Source of the DNA: Acidobacteria bacterium 28-1
GTDB taxonomy: Bacteria; Acidobacteriota; Blastocatellia; Pyrinomonadales; Pyrinomonadaceae
Direction: 5' to 3'
Assembly (NCBI GenBank): GCA_002050365.1
Contig: MWYZ01000088.1
Location: 62,001 to 126,000, forward strand
DNA: 64,000 nt
The notes beneath the pieces were generated by a model. That model was not told the DNA's origin. It worked only from the letters and a program-made list of their open reading frames with translations, and searched no databases. Of this stretch, positions 44,162-53,773 are shown piece after piece (the first letter of the stretch is position 1; each line of letters opens with the position of its first letter). The position numbers were made by a program, and so were the translations under genes.

Positions 44162-45328
44162 TTAATAAATTTGCAGGGAATTTGAATAATTTTCAAAATT
44201 AATTTTCATTTCCGCCAAATTGTCGCCGCCGAATTTCTCGCGCATCGAGTTCGCCAACACAATTGCCAACATCGCTTCGCCAATAACGCCCGCCGCCGGA
44301 ACAGCCGTAACGTCCGAGCGTTCAAAAGCCGCTAAATCTTCCTGCTTGGTATCAATATCAACCGAACGAAGCGGTTTTTTCAGGGTTGAAATCGGTTTCA
44401 AATATCCGCGAACGCGAAGTTCTTCGCCGTTGGTAATTCCGCCTTCTAGTCCGCCCGCGCGGTTTGATGTTCGTTTAAAATTGTTGTTTTCAAATATAAT
44501 TTCATCGTGAACTTTGGAGCCAAATAGAGAAGCGTTTTGAACCGCATTTCCAATTTCGACGGCTTTGACGGCTTGAATTGACATAAATGCTTGGGCGATT
44601 CGTCCGTCTAATTTTTCATTCCAAGACGTATGTGAACCGAGTCCGACGACGACGTTTTTAGCCACGACTTCAAAAATACCGCCGAGCGTATCGCCGTCTT
44701 CTTTTGCTTTATCAATTAACCCGGACATTTGTTCTTCGATTTCTTTATCAGCGCATCGAAGCGGTGAATTTTCATCAATCCGGCTGATTTCTTCAAATGT
44801 TTTTTCAAGCGGATTTTTGGGAACACTGCCGAGTTTGACGACATGGCTTTTTATCACAACACTGAAGTTTTCAAGCAGTTGTTTAGCAATTGCGCCGCAA
44901 GCGACACGCGCCGCCGTCTCCCTTGCCGAAGCGCGTTCTAAAACGTCGCGCAAATCTCTCGCGCCGAATTTTTGTCCGCCCGCGAGGTCGGCGTGTCCGG
45001 GACGCGGACGTTTGACGAGCCGCGGATTCTTCGGCTGCATTTCTAGTTTTTCGCTCGACATTACTTCCTGCCAATGAACAAAATCACGGTTTTCGATGAT
45101 TAAAGCGACGGGCGAGCCGAGCGTTTTGCCGTGGCGAATGCCCGACAAAATTTGAACCGCGTCTTTTTCAATTTTCTGCCGTCCGCCGCGTCCGTAGCCT
45201 TGTTGCCTGCGCCACAATTCAAAATTGATTTTTTCGACATCAATTTCCAAACCCGCAGGCAAACCTTCGACGAGAGCGACGAGGGCTTTGCCATGCGATT
45301 CGCCGGCGGTCGTGAATTTGAAAAACAT
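44162..45328 (-). CDS. aroC: Chorismate synthase
   Basis: A 388-residue enzyme that converts EPSP to chorismate with reduced FMN. Signatures: [77 protein letters not shown] and [17 protein letters not shown]. Length normal. It starts five bases after an EamA transporter gene on the same strand, so the two are probably one transcript. Confidence 0.96.
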   Translation of the reverse strand: MFFKFTTAGESHGKALVALVEGLPAGLEIDVEKINFELWRRQQGYGRGGRQKIEKDAVQILSGIRHGKTLGSPVALIIENRDFVHWQEVMSSEKLEMQPKNPRLVKRPRPGHADLAGGQKFGARDLRDVLERASARETAARVACGAIAKQLLENFSVVIKSHVVKLGSVPKNPLEKTFEEISRIDENSPLRCADKEIEEQMSGLIDKAKEDGDTLGGIFEVVAKNVVVGLGSHTSWNEKLDGRIAQAFMSIQAVKAVEIGNAVQNASLFGSKVHDEIIFENNNFKRTSNRAGGLEGGITNGEELRVRGYLKPISTLKKPLRSVDIDTKQEDLAAFERSDVTAVPAAGVIGEAMLAIVLANSMREKFGGDNLAEMKINFENYSNSLQIY

Positions 45329-45333
45329 ATTTA

Positions 45334-46287
45334 TCAGCGGTCAGCGGTTAGTAGTCGGTAGTCACTTGTTTCGTCCGTTTCAAATTTAAGTTTATCTGTG
45401 TCTGCCTGTGCTTTCAAATTTCCTTTTCTCCTGAATACAATTACTCCGATACTTGCCAAAATCAAAAAACCTCCGAAAAATGTTTGCGGCGGAAGTCGTT
45501 CGCCTAAGAAAATTCCGCCGATGACGACGGCAATTAAAGGGGTTACGAGAGAAATCATCATCGCTTTGGTTGATTCGATTTTACTCAAAAGCCAGTAATA
45601 TAGCCAAAAGGCCGCAATCGTTCCGAAAAGCGTCAGATAAAGAACCGAAAAAACCGCCCGCCAAGTCCAATTTAGGTTTAGCGGATTGCCTTCGACTGAT
45701 AACGCATAAATAATTATCGGCAAAATTCCGCAAAGCATTTGCCCGAAAACGAGTGTTGCGGGATGAAGATTTCCGCCGTAGGCTTTAACTAAAATCGAAC
45801 CGTGTGCCGCCGCGTAAGCACCCACAACAATCGCCGCACAGCCTGCAAAAGTCATTAGACTATTAATTTGTAATTGTTCGATAAAAATTACTGCTACACC
45901 GCAAATGCCGAGCAGAATGGCGACGATTTTTAACCAAGTTATTCTTTCATTCGGAAGATGAATCCAAGCTAAGACAAGACCGAAAACCGTAATCATCGCT
46001 TGCAGAACCGCCGCCAGTCCCGAAGAAATATACTGCTCGCTCCAAAAAACAAGACTATAGTTGACGGAAAATTGCAAAATTCCGGTCAAAGCCAGCAGTT
46101 TCCAATCGCGCATTGTTGCGGGTAGTGGAATCTTTTGAAAAACTATTATAAAAGCTAAAATTATAAGAGCAAGAACGAATCGGGCGGCGGCGAAAGTAAT
46201 CGGGGGCAAATCCTCAAGTCCGATTTTTATAAAAACCCAAGTCGTTCCCCAAATTAAGCAAAGAATAAGCCAGATGATTATCTTCAT
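45334..46287 (-). CDS. EamA/DMT-family transporter
   Basis: A 317-residue transporter with ten helices in two EamA halves ([20 protein letters not shown] and [19 protein letters not shown]). Substrate unknown. The C-terminal [10 protein letters not shown] is encoded by a simple direct repeat (TCAGCGGTTAGTAGTCGGTA and neighbours), so the original stop may have been extended. Upstream partner of aroC. Its own upstream region carries the CACAGATG-type repeat. Confidence 0.86.
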   Translation of the reverse strand: MKIIIWLILCLIWGTTWVFIKIGLEDLPPITFAAARFVLALIILAFIIVFQKIPLPATMRDWKLLALTGILQFSVNYSLVFWSEQYISSGLAAVLQAMITVFGLVLAWIHLPNERITWLKIVAILLGICGVAVIFIEQLQINSLMTFAGCAAIVVGAYAAAHGSILVKAYGGNLHPATLVFGQMLCGILPIIIYALSVEGNPLNLNWTWRAVFSVLYLTLFGTIAAFWLYYWLLSKIESTKAMMISLVTPLIAVVIGGIFLGERLPPQTFFGGFLILASIGVIVFRRKGNLKAQADTDKLKFETDETSDYRLLTADR

Positions 46288-46318
46288 TTATCAACATCAC
46301 AAAATTTTGTCAGAAAAT

Positions 46319-46400
46319 TAACCGCAGATGAACACAGATTAACACAGATAATTTTAATTCTCTTATTCGTATTAATTTACGTTTATCTGTGATTAATTTT
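46319..46400. repeat. Dispersed CACAGAT-type repeat
   Basis: TTAACCGCAGATGAACACAG continues as ATTAACACAGATAA and is followed by an imperfect inverse (TTTATCTGTGATTAA). It fills most of the gap between the EamA gene and rsmD and reaches into the rsmD stop region. Confidence 0.7.
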
Positions 46401-46947
46401 TCTCATAAAAGCTGAGTTGTGTTTCGCCTTGCTTCAAAACGCGCCAGCGTCTAACCTCACCGACGGCATCGGGTAGAGTATTTTTGGTGTGATGTTCGAC
46501 AACCAAAATTCCGTCATCGTTCAGCAAATTTGAAACATTGGAAGCGAACTCAAATAAAAACTGTCGGTAATTTTCTTTATACGGCGGATCGTAAAATACA
46601 ATGTCCCAAGTCGTAGCTTGCTTGCGCGAGATATATTTTTCGGCGGTGCTGTGAAAAACTTCCGTTTGTTCGTCAGGTATTTGAAGAAGGTCGAGGTTTT
46701 CTTCAATCAAAGCGCAGGCACGCATTGATTTATCAACAAAGCCAGCGAAACCCGCGCCGCGCGATAAGGCTTCGATTCCGATTGCGCCGGTCCCCGCGCA
46801 CAAATCGAGAAATCGTGTTTCGGCATCAATTTTCGGATTTAGGATGTTGAATAAAGTTTCCCGCAGACGGTCGGATGTCGGACGAGTTTTGTGATTTGTG
46901 GGACTTTTCAAAATCAGTCCGCGATATTCGCCGGCAATTATTCGCAT
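46393..46947 (-). CDS. rsmD: 16S rRNA (guanine(966)-N2)-methyltransferase, RsmD
   Basis: A 184-residue class I methyltransferase. MRIIAGEYRGLILKSPTN and TRPTSDRLRETLFNIL are characteristic of RsmD. FLDLCAGTGAIGIEALSRGA binds SAM and VFYDPPYKENY is the catalytic NPPY-type motif (DPPY), followed by VVEHHTKNTLP. Length is typical. A second RsmD-like gene lies upstream on the same strand, separated by a palindrome of two perfect 30-bp arms. Confidence 0.92.
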   Translation of the reverse strand: MRIIAGEYRGLILKSPTNHKTRPTSDRLRETLFNILNPKIDAETRFLDLCAGTGAIGIEALSRGAGFAGFVDKSMRACALIEENLDLLQIPDEQTEVFHSTAEKYISRKQATTWDIVFYDPPYKENYRQFLFEFASNVSNLLNDDGILVVEHHTKNTLPDAVGEVRRWRVLKQGETQLSFYEKN

Positions 46948-46955
46948 TTCTATTT

Positions 46956-47028
46956 AATTACGAATTTCAAATTACGAATTACGAATTGTTAAGAGTTTTT
47001 CGTAATTCGTAATTTGAAATTCGTAATT
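46956..47028. repeat. Perfect 30-bp inverted repeat
   Basis: Arms 46956-46985 and 46999-47028 are exact reverse complements with a 13-base loop. They are made of the direct repeat TTACGAATT/TTTCAAATTACGAA, so the hairpin is AT-rich. It occupies the whole gap between the two RsmD-like genes. Confidence 0.9.
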
Positions 47029-47034
47029 TGAAAT

Positions 47035-47952
47035 TCAATTTTTCTCGTAAAAACTCAACGCCGTATCGCCCTGCACGACGACGCGCCAGCGTTTCATAAC
47101 CCCGAATGTTTCGGGGAAAAACATTTCGGCGTGATGCTCGATGATAAGAACGCCGTGCGGTTTAAGTGCTGCGCCGCGACTGAAATAGGCGAGAACTTCA
47201 TCGTAATTTGAATCATACGGCGGGTCAAAATAAACCACGTCCCAAAAGCGACGGCGTTTCTCCATTCTTTTCAAAAACGGCACGACTTCAATTTTATGAA
47301 TCTCGCCGTGTCCTTCCTTTATGTCGCAGCTTTCCAAATTCTTCTTGATATAACTGCACATTTGAGCCGACCGCTCGACGAAAGTTCCGAGCAGTGCGCC
47401 GCGCGAAATCGCTTCGATGCCGACGGTTCCCGCGCCGGCGCATAAATCCAGAAATCTGCCCGCGCGAACACGCCGAAATAAAATTCTGAACATTACTTCA
47501 CGAATACGCCGCGCCGTCGGGCGCACTTTGGCGGAGGTCGTACTTTTCAGATATTTTCCTCTGTGTTTTCCGTCAGTAACTTGCATGTCCGATACGATGC
47601 GAATTTGTTCTTCTTGTTCCCAAGTCTTGAGAGTTTTTCCCTTCGACGCAAAACGTCCACGGGGTTGAAATTTGTCGTTCCGCGACAAAAAACCCGCATC
47701 GCCGCGCCGATTATTATCCCTTCCCAGATTATTATCTCTTCCTTGAAGCCGCGTATCGCGGCTTTGATTTCGATTTTCACTGTTTTGATTTAGATTATCG
47801 CGGCTTTGAAATCGGTCGTTTCTCGGTCGAGATTGGCTATCACGTGGTTGAAAACCTCTCGCTCCAGATGGACTATCACCTTGTTTTCTGAAATTATTAG
47901 TTCGATTCAAAGGTCTCGGAGTGTTATTCGTTGTCGGTCGCCGGTTTTCCAT
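47035..47952 (-). CDS. RsmD-like methyltransferase with disordered Arg/Asn-rich N-terminus
   Basis: A 305-residue protein. Residues 1-105 are low-complexity (repeats such as SRDNLNQNSENRNQSRDTRL and GRDNNLGRDNNRRGD), rich in Arg, Asn, Asp and Gln with almost no hydrophobic residues. The methyltransferase domain follows: GKHRGKYLKS, VRPTARRIREVMFRIL, FLDLCAGAGTVGIEAISRGA, VVYFDPPYDSNYDE and VLIIEHHAEMFFP. It aligns throughout with the adjacent RsmD. It could modify another rRNA site; the tail could bind RNA. Confidence 0.87.
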   Translation of the reverse strand: MENRRPTTNNTPRPLNRTNNFRKQGDSPSGARGFQPRDSQSRPRNDRFQSRDNLNQNSENRNQSRDTRLQGRDNNLGRDNNRRGDAGFLSRNDKFQPRGRFASKGKTLKTWEQEEQIRIVSDMQVTDGKHRGKYLKSTTSAKVRPTARRIREVMFRILFRRVRAGRFLDLCAGAGTVGIEAISRGALLGTFVERSAQMCSYIKKNLESCDIKEGHGEIHKIEVVPFLKRMEKRRRFWDVVYFDPPYDSNYDEVLAYFSRGAALKPHGVLIIEHHAEMFFPETFGVMKRWRVVVQGDTALSFYEKN

Positions 47953-48148
47953 TTTTCTTCCTTATATAAAATTATTGTGTGAATAATTTATGAACACTGA
48001 CAAAATATATTTTTCACACAAGTTTATGATTTTTGGCAAATCAGCAAAATCTACAAAACAAAGTGGAAGTTTTAACTTTGAAGAAAGTTTTTCGTCTTGA
48101 AATTCGCTAAAAATTAGAGCTGCAATGTTTCACTTGAAAATATTTTTT

Positions 48149-48252
48149 ATCGTTCCTTATAGGTTTAATTCCCCGTAGCTCTGCTACGGAAATAAGGAAA
48201 AAAGATTTTTCCGATTTAAAACCTCGCGGCTCTGCCGCGCGAAAAATTTATT
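48149..48252. repeat. 104-bp double-hairpin repeat, copy B
   Basis: Same sequence as 37363-37466, including both GCTCTGC hairpins. It lies in the 387-base gap 47953-48339 between rsmD-like and recG; outside the repeat that gap shows only AT-rich sequence. Confidence 0.92.
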
Positions 48253-48339
48253 TGATAACTATAAAAAGCAATATAACCGAATCTTTTAGAAAAGTTCAAT
48301 AACAAAATGCTTTTTTTAATTTTAACTAAAACGATTTAG

Positions 48340-50706
48340 TTAACCGATTCCTGCAAGTCGGAATCGCGCATCGGCTTTGGTTACCTCGATAAGTCTTGAA
48401 GTTTCACCGGTCAGGCGCTTTTGTGTTAAATAAAATTCCGCTTCTTGACGCGCTTTATCCAAAATCTCCAAGTCTCGGATTATGTTGCCGATTTTAAATG
48501 TCTGAACGCCCGATTGACGCGTGCCGAGAATTTCGCCTTGCCCGCGGATTTCCAAATCTTTTTCGGCGATGCGAAAACCGTCGGTCGTTTCTTCCATAAT
48601 TCCTAATCTTTCGCGGGCAACGGCGGTTTTTTTATCGCCCGTCAGAAGTACGCAAAAAGATTGTTCAGCTCCGCGTCCGACTCGTCCGCGGAGCTGATGA
48701 AGCTGTGACAAGCCGAAGCGTTCGGCGTGTTCGATAATCATCAAGGACGCGTTCGGCACGTCAACGCCGACTTCGATAACCGTTGTCGAAATTAAAATAT
48801 GCGTTTCGCCGCGAACGAATTTTTGCATTATTTCTTCTTTTTCCGAACCTTTCATTTTGCCGTGCAGAAGTCCAACTTTGAAACGCGGAAAGATATTATC
48901 GCGTAATTCTTCATACATTTTCGTCGCTGCTTTCAAATCAATTTTCTCCGATTCGTCAATCAGTGGATACACAACATAGACCTGTCTGCCAAGCGCAATT
49001 TCTCGCTCGATTCCTTTGTAAACGCCGTCACGTTTGTCTTCGCCGACAACAACGGTTTTTATCGGCGTTCTGCCGGGCGGCAATTCGTCAATTACCGAAA
49101 CGTCCAAATCGCCATAAACCGTCATTGCCAAACTGCGCGGAATCGGTGTCGCCGTCATCACCAAAATGTCAGGATTAAAACCGCGTGCGCGAAGCTCGCC
49201 GCGCTGCATCACGCCAAAACGATGCTGTTCGTCCACGACGGCTAAACCTAATTTTTCAAACTCAACCGCATCTTGGATAACAGCGTGTGTTCCGACCACC
49301 GCGTGAATCTCGCCGCTGGCAACTTCCGTCTGGATTCGACGCTTTTGGGCGGCGCGAAGACTGCCCGTCAGAAGCTCGACGCGGTAATTTGATTCGGCAA
49401 AAATTTTCTTGGCGTTGCGGGCGTGTTGTTCCGCCAAAATTTCAGTCGGAGCCATTAAAGCGGTTTGATAGCCGTTTTCCATCGCGGCAAACATTGCAAG
49501 AAACGCGACGATTGTTTTTCCGCTTCCGACATCGCCCTGCACCAGACGATTCATCGGCGCGTCCGACTGCATATCGTCGAAAATCCGTTTTACGACTCGT
49601 TCCTGTGCGCCGGTTAATGTGAACGGCAACAGCGCGTTAATCCGTTCATAGATTTTATCGTTGATTTCGATTAAAGTTCCTTTCGGCTCTTTCGTGCGCT
49701 CACCGCGTTTGAGTTGGAGCGCGAAAGATACCCAAAAGAATTCTTCAAAAATCAACCGCCGGTGCGCATTACTTCTGGCAGAAGCGTATTCGGAAATGTC
49801 TGAATCTTCCGGCGGAAAATGAATTTCTTCGACGGCAGCGGCGCGTGTGATTAGATTTTGCCGCTTGCACAAATCGTCGGGCAGAGTTTCTTTCACCGAA
49901 GATTTATCGAGATTTTGCAGAATGTTATAGATAATTTCGCGCAGCCGTTTGGTTTGAAATTGTCCGAGTTTACGATAGACGGGAACGCGCCGCCCGACGT
50001 GAATCATCGCAAATTTCGGGTTATCCGCATCTTCGATTAAGTCTTCATCATCAGATTTTGGATTTTGGATTTTGGATTTTGGATTTGGTTTGAATTTGCC
50101 CGTCGGCGCAGACGTTTTTGATATAACGTCTTCTGCGGTTAAAAGATTTTTCAACAAACCGAATGAATCTATATCTTCAAAATTCGGCAAAATTTCCAAT
50201 TCGTCAGGTTTGTTTATCCGCAATGCAAACGTATTTTTACGCCCGTCCCATTCCCATCTGCCGTAAGCGACAAAGCGTGTTCCGCGCTCGAATCGTTCTT
50301 TCCAATAATTGACGATGCGATATGCGCCTTTGCCGGAGATGAACCACCAGACGACGACCGGTTTGCGCGTTCTTTCAGCGTCGCCCGCCGTAATCTCGAA
50401 TATGAAAAGCGGCGGTGCTTTCGGACCGCGATTTTTACCGACTTGAAAACCGCCCGCGACGCGTGCGTAAAGTTCCAGAGACGCTTCCAGACCTTCGTAA
50501 ATTTCGTCAATTTGAATCAGATTCGAGCGGTCTTCATAACGCATCGGAAAATAATTCAGCAAATCTTCAATCGTCGCTTCCGTCAAATCGTTTTTGTATG
50601 TAAAGGCGGCAACCGCCATCGCCAGTTTTCGCCACATCGCTTGCGATAAATCGGCCAAGTCGTATTTGTAAAGTTCGAGAAGCGGAGTTTGAAGCGCGAG
50701 TTTCAT
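48340..50706 (-). CDS. recG: ATP-dependent DNA helicase RecG
   Basis: A 788-residue helicase that remodels stalled forks and Holliday junctions. N-terminal wedge (YFPMRYEDRSNLIQIDE), Walker A GDVGSGKTIVAF, VVDEQHRFGVMQRG, VMTATPIPRSLAMTVYGD, LLHGKMKGSEKEEIM, ISTTVIEVGVDVPNASLM and QLRGRVGRGAEQSFC with GTRQSGVQTF. About residues 206-218 are NPKSKIQNPKS, translated from a tandem TTTGGATTTTGGAT repeat (50052-50090), between the wedge and the helicase domain. Otherwise intact. Confidence 0.95.
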   Translation of the reverse strand: MKLALQTPLLELYKYDLADLSQAMWRKLAMAVAAFTYKNDLTEATIEDLLNYFPMRYEDRSNLIQIDEIYEGLEASLELYARVAGGFQVGKNRGPKAPPLFIFEITAGDAERTRKPVVVWWFISGKGAYRIVNYWKERFERGTRFVAYGRWEWDGRKNTFALRINKPDELEILPNFEDIDSFGLLKNLLTAEDVISKTSAPTGKFKPNPKSKIQNPKSDDEDLIEDADNPKFAMIHVGRRVPVYRKLGQFQTKRLREIIYNILQNLDKSSVKETLPDDLCKRQNLITRAAAVEEIHFPPEDSDISEYASARSNAHRRLIFEEFFWVSFALQLKRGERTKEPKGTLIEINDKIYERINALLPFTLTGAQERVVKRIFDDMQSDAPMNRLVQGDVGSGKTIVAFLAMFAAMENGYQTALMAPTEILAEQHARNAKKIFAESNYRVELLTGSLRAAQKRRIQTEVASGEIHAVVGTHAVIQDAVEFEKLGLAVVDEQHRFGVMQRGELRARGFNPDILVMTATPIPRSLAMTVYGDLDVSVIDELPPGRTPIKTVVVGEDKRDGVYKGIEREIALGRQVYVVYPLIDESEKIDLKAATKMYEELRDNIFPRFKVGLLHGKMKGSEKEEIMQKFVRGETHILISTTVIEVGVDVPNASLMIIEHAERFGLSQLHQLRGRVGRGAEQSFCVLLTGDKKTAVARERLGIMEETTDGFRIAEKDLEIRGQGEILGTRQSGVQTFKIGNIIRDLEILDKARQEAEFYLTQKRLTGETSRLIEVTKADARFRLAGIG
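50052..50090. repeat. Tandem (GATTTTG)n repeat inside recG
   Basis: Four to five copies of GGATTTT(G). On the coding strand it reads CCAAAATC repeats giving NPKSKIQNPKS in frame. The same unit is found twice in tilS. Confidence 0.88.
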
Positions 50707-50881
50707 CGGGAAAATTTTAGCACAAAAGCATTATGAGATTTGAGAAGCGAGAACTGAGAACTAAAAAATTATAAATGATGCTCAGGTCATTTGAAAATTT
50801 AAATCTCTATTCATTTTTCATTAATTTCACGATTAAATAATGATATTCATAAAGTTAAACAAACGAAATTTAATAATTTGT

Positions 50882-50909
50882 TTGTCCAAACTATATTTTC
50901 GGCTATAAT
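50882..50909 (+). promoter_or_regulatory. Sigma-70-type promoter of corA
   Basis: TTGTCC (50882-50887), 16-base spacer, TATAAT (50904-50909). GGGAG seven bases before the ATG at 50938 serves as ribosome-binding site. Confidence 0.7.
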
Positions 50910-50937
50910 CCGTGAAAATGGCAGCGGGAGATTTGCG

Positions 50938-51909
50938 ATGAAAATTTTAGTTTATCTCTACGATGAGAGCGGAAAAGAAAAGGAAGTCAATTTGGAAGAA
51001 ATTGATATTAATAATCTAAATGATCAACAACTGCTGTGGATAAATATCTTGGAGAGAGATGCTGAATCTGTTAGGCGCGTAACGACGGCTCTGCATTTAA
51101 TAAAAGTTCCTATCAAAGGTATTTTGAGAACACGCGAGAGACCGAAAATTTTTAAGTTCCAAGACTTTTATCATTTTTTTATAATTTCCGTAGAAGTTGA
51201 CCGAATGGGAAAAATTTGTCCGATACCGATTGATTTTCTGGTTGGGAAAAACTTCGTCGTCACCGTCCACGACGGCGACGTAAAATATCTTCAAGAATTT
51301 ACAAGACGTGAAAAAGGTGAAAGGCACATCGGCGACCTCGATGCCGAAAGTTTCGTCGCCACAATGCTTGATTTACATATTGTTTCACACTTTAATGTTT
51401 TGGAAAAAATCGAGAAAGAGGTGGACGAAATGGACGAAAATATTTTGAGAAGGGATTTGGAAGACGAAGAATTTCTCAAACAAATGGTCAAATTGCGAAA
51501 TGAAGTTTCAAAACTTCGCCGCTGGTTTTTGCCGCACCGCGATATTTTTTATTCGCTTTCCCGACCGGATTTTAAGAAGGCAGCCGATGCCGATTCGCTT
51601 GAAAATTTTCAGCTGCTTAATGAGCATTTTGAATCCGCCGTCGATTCGATTGAAAGCTCGCGCGAAACGGTTTTGAGCCTTTTCGATTTATACACGACAA
51701 AAACCTCGCATCGAATGAATTACTTAATGAAGCGATTGACTTTTATTACTATATTGGTCGGCGGTATGGGCGTGATTGCCGGCGTTTTGGGAATGAACTT
51801 TGAAGAAGAATTTTTCAAAAACTCGAACGCTTTCTGGTTTGTAATTGCAGGAATGTTGACGCTGGCAATTTTAACCACCCTTTACGCGCGAAGAAAAAGT
51901 TGGTTTTAA
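50938..51909 (+). CDS. corA: CorA-family divalent cation transporter
   Basis: A 323-residue protein with a long N-terminal cytoplasmic region, long charged helices (LEKIEKEVDEMDENILRRDL) and two C-terminal membrane helices. The pore signature GMN is present in IAGVLGMNFEEEF, followed by the short acidic loop. MKILVYLYDESGKEKE is the start; 20 more residues are open upstream but lie in the promoter. Likely Mg2+ or Co2+ transport. No M-box-like leader was recognised. Confidence 0.9.
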   Translation: MKILVYLYDESGKEKEVNLEEIDINNLNDQQLLWINILERDAESVRRVTTALHLIKVPIKGILRTRERPKIFKFQDFYHFFIISVEVDRMGKICPIPIDFLVGKNFVVTVHDGDVKYLQEFTRREKGERHIGDLDAESFVATMLDLHIVSHFNVLEKIEKEVDEMDENILRRDLEDEEFLKQMVKLRNEVSKLRRWFLPHRDIFYSLSRPDFKKAADADSLENFQLLNEHFESAVDSIESSRETVLSLFDLYTTKTSHRMNYLMKRLTFITILVGGMGVIAGVLGMNFEEEFFKNSNAFWFVIAGMLTLAILTTLYARRKSWF

Positions 51910-51968
51910 AAAGGTTTTAGAAATTTTCTCGGTTCAATTTTGTTTGAACATAAGCTGTATTTGATAAA

Positions 51969-53354
51969 GTGATAACCGAAGTTAAAAAATATTACGATGG
52001 AAAGTCAGAGGAAGTGATTGCCGAGTTTGGTAAATCTTTTTACTTTGACCGAAGACTTTTCTTCGCTGACGTGCGCGTTAGCCTCGCTTATTGCGACGCA
52101 CTTTTTCAAGCCGGAGTCTTAACGCGCTTAGAATCCGAGAGAATCAAAAATGGTTTACAGGCAATTGTCAAACGTGCCGAATTCGACAAAAATTATTTTG
52201 AAGAACCGGCGGCAGATAACATTCATTCATTTGTCGAAACGCGGCTCCTTCAACTCATCGGTGAGACAGGCGGAAAATTAAACGTCGGACGAAGCCGCAA
52301 TGAGCAGACGGCAACTGCATTGCGGCTTTGGTTGCGTGAAGAGATTGGAGAGATTTCAAAACACACGCGAGATTTGCAAACGGCTTTGATTAACGCGGGC
52401 GAGCGGCAGAAAGAAGCGGTTTTGCCCGCCTACGCCAATCAGCAAAAAGCGCAACCGATTCTCTGGGCGCATTGGTGTTTAGCCTATTTTGAAATGTTTG
52501 CGCGTGACCGTGAGCGTCTAGACGAAGTTTGGCGACGAATCAATGTTTTGCCGTTGGGCGCTGGCGTTCTTGCAGGAACTTCTTTTGAGATTGACCGCGA
52601 AGAAATTGCGCGTGAACTAAGTTTTGAAGGCGTGGCGGCAAACAGTTTGGATGCAGTTGCCGACGCGGATTTTGCCATTGAAACGGTCGGTGCGTGTTGT
52701 TTATTAATGATTCATCTATCGCGTTTGGCGGAAGATTTAATTTTATACAATTCGGCGGAATTTGATTTTATCAAATTAACCGATTCATCTTCAATCGATT
52801 CATTTTTAAGACCGAACAAAAATCTCGAAATTTTAGAACTCATACGCGGTAAAACAAGTTGTGTTTTCGGACATCAAACCGCCCTTCTCTCAATGATGAA
52901 AAGTTTGCCGCTCGGTGTTCATAAAGATTTGCAGGAAATACAAGAAACTGTTTTCGATACTATTGATACTGTGAATTCATGTTTGAAAATTGTGCAGATT
53001 AATCTGGAAAACATTCGCCTTAATGAAGCGAAAACAAAAGATGCTGCGGCTAAACAATACTTGAATGCATCCGAATTAACGGATTATTTAGTTCAAAGAG
53101 AAATTCCATCTAAGATTGCTCAAGAGGCGGTCGGCAAAATAATTTTATATGCCGTTTCAAAAAATAAAAATTTGGATGAATTGAGTTTAGAAGAAATGCG
53201 CGGTTTTTCTGAAATTATTGATGAAGATATTTTTCACGCTTTAAGTTTGGAACAAACTCTTGCAAGCAAAAATCAAATCGGCGGAACTGCGCCCGAAAGA
53301 GTTTTCGAGGCATTGGAGAGTGCGAAGGTAAGTTTGGAAATGGAAGAAAATTAA
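51969..53354 (+). CDS. Argininosuccinate lyase homologue with altered active-site motifs
   Basis: A 461-residue member of the fumarase/aspartase superfamily closest to ArgH (FDRRLFFADVRVSLAYCDAL, GGKLNVGRSRNEQTATALRL, IDREEIARELSFEGVAANSLDAV). The usual YTHLQ is YANQQKAQP, replacing the catalytic-region His with Asn, and the GSSxMPxKxNP loop is DSSSIDSFLRPNKNLEI, lengthened and partly lost. HTGRSRND is NVGRSRNE. GTG start at 51969. It is three bases from a HIT gene, not with arginine genes, so it may have another substrate or be inactive. Confidence 0.82.
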   Translation: MITEVKKYYDGKSEEVIAEFGKSFYFDRRLFFADVRVSLAYCDALFQAGVLTRLESERIKNGLQAIVKRAEFDKNYFEEPAADNIHSFVETRLLQLIGETGGKLNVGRSRNEQTATALRLWLREEIGEISKHTRDLQTALINAGERQKEAVLPAYANQQKAQPILWAHWCLAYFEMFARDRERLDEVWRRINVLPLGAGVLAGTSFEIDREEIARELSFEGVAANSLDAVADADFAIETVGACCLLMIHLSRLAEDLILYNSAEFDFIKLTDSSSIDSFLRPNKNLEILELIRGKTSCVFGHQTALLSMMKSLPLGVHKDLQEIQETVFDTIDTVNSCLKIVQINLENIRLNEAKTKDAAAKQYLNASELTDYLVQREIPSKIAQEAVGKIILYAVSKNKNLDELSLEEMRGFSEIIDEDIFHALSLEQTLASKNQIGGTAPERVFEALESAKVSLEMEEN

Positions 53355-53356
53355 AA

Positions 53357-53773
53357 ATGAACGACTGCATTTTCTGTAAAATCATTAAAAATGAATCGCC
53401 GTCTCATAAAGTTTGGGAAAACGAAAACTTTTTAGCTTTTTTGACTCTCGGCTCACTTAATTGCGGTCATACATTACTTATACCGAAGAAACATATTGAT
53501 TACATTTTTGATTTGGAAGAACCTTTATACACAGGCATTTTTCTAACAGCTAAACAACTATCCAAACCTCTCAAAAAGGCGATGGCGGCAAAAAGAATCG
53601 GAGTTATTATTGAGGGTTTCACCGTGCCGCACGTTCATATTCATCTCGTTCCGCTTCACAATGAAGATGAAATTGATCCGCAAAGAGTGAAAAAGATGAC
53701 AGATATGGAACTTGCCGAAACAGCCGAAAAAATAAGTAAAAAAATAAAAAGCGGCGATGAATCAATTTTGTAA
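53357..53773 (+). CDS. HIT-family nucleotide hydrolase/transferase
   Basis: A 138-residue histidine-triad protein. CIFCKIIKNESPSHKVWENE at the N-terminus and the triad PHVHIHLVP are clear. GHTLLIPKKHIDYIFDLEE is the usual middle strand. It probably acts on AMP-type conjugates. It starts three bases after the ArgH-like gene and overlaps tilS by 17 bases, so three genes form one operon. Confidence 0.93.
   Translation: MNDCIFCKIIKNESPSHKVWENENFLAFLTLGSLNCGHTLLIPKKHIDYIFDLEEPLYTGIFLTAKQLSKPLKKAMAAKRIGVIIEGFTVPHVHIHLVPLHNEDEIDPQRVKKMTDMELAETAEKISKKIKSGDESIL

Noticed and set aside
49287-49622. Plus-strand frame inside recG
   Set aside because: Overlaps conserved helicase motifs on the other strand; Arg/Phe/Ser-rich shadow.
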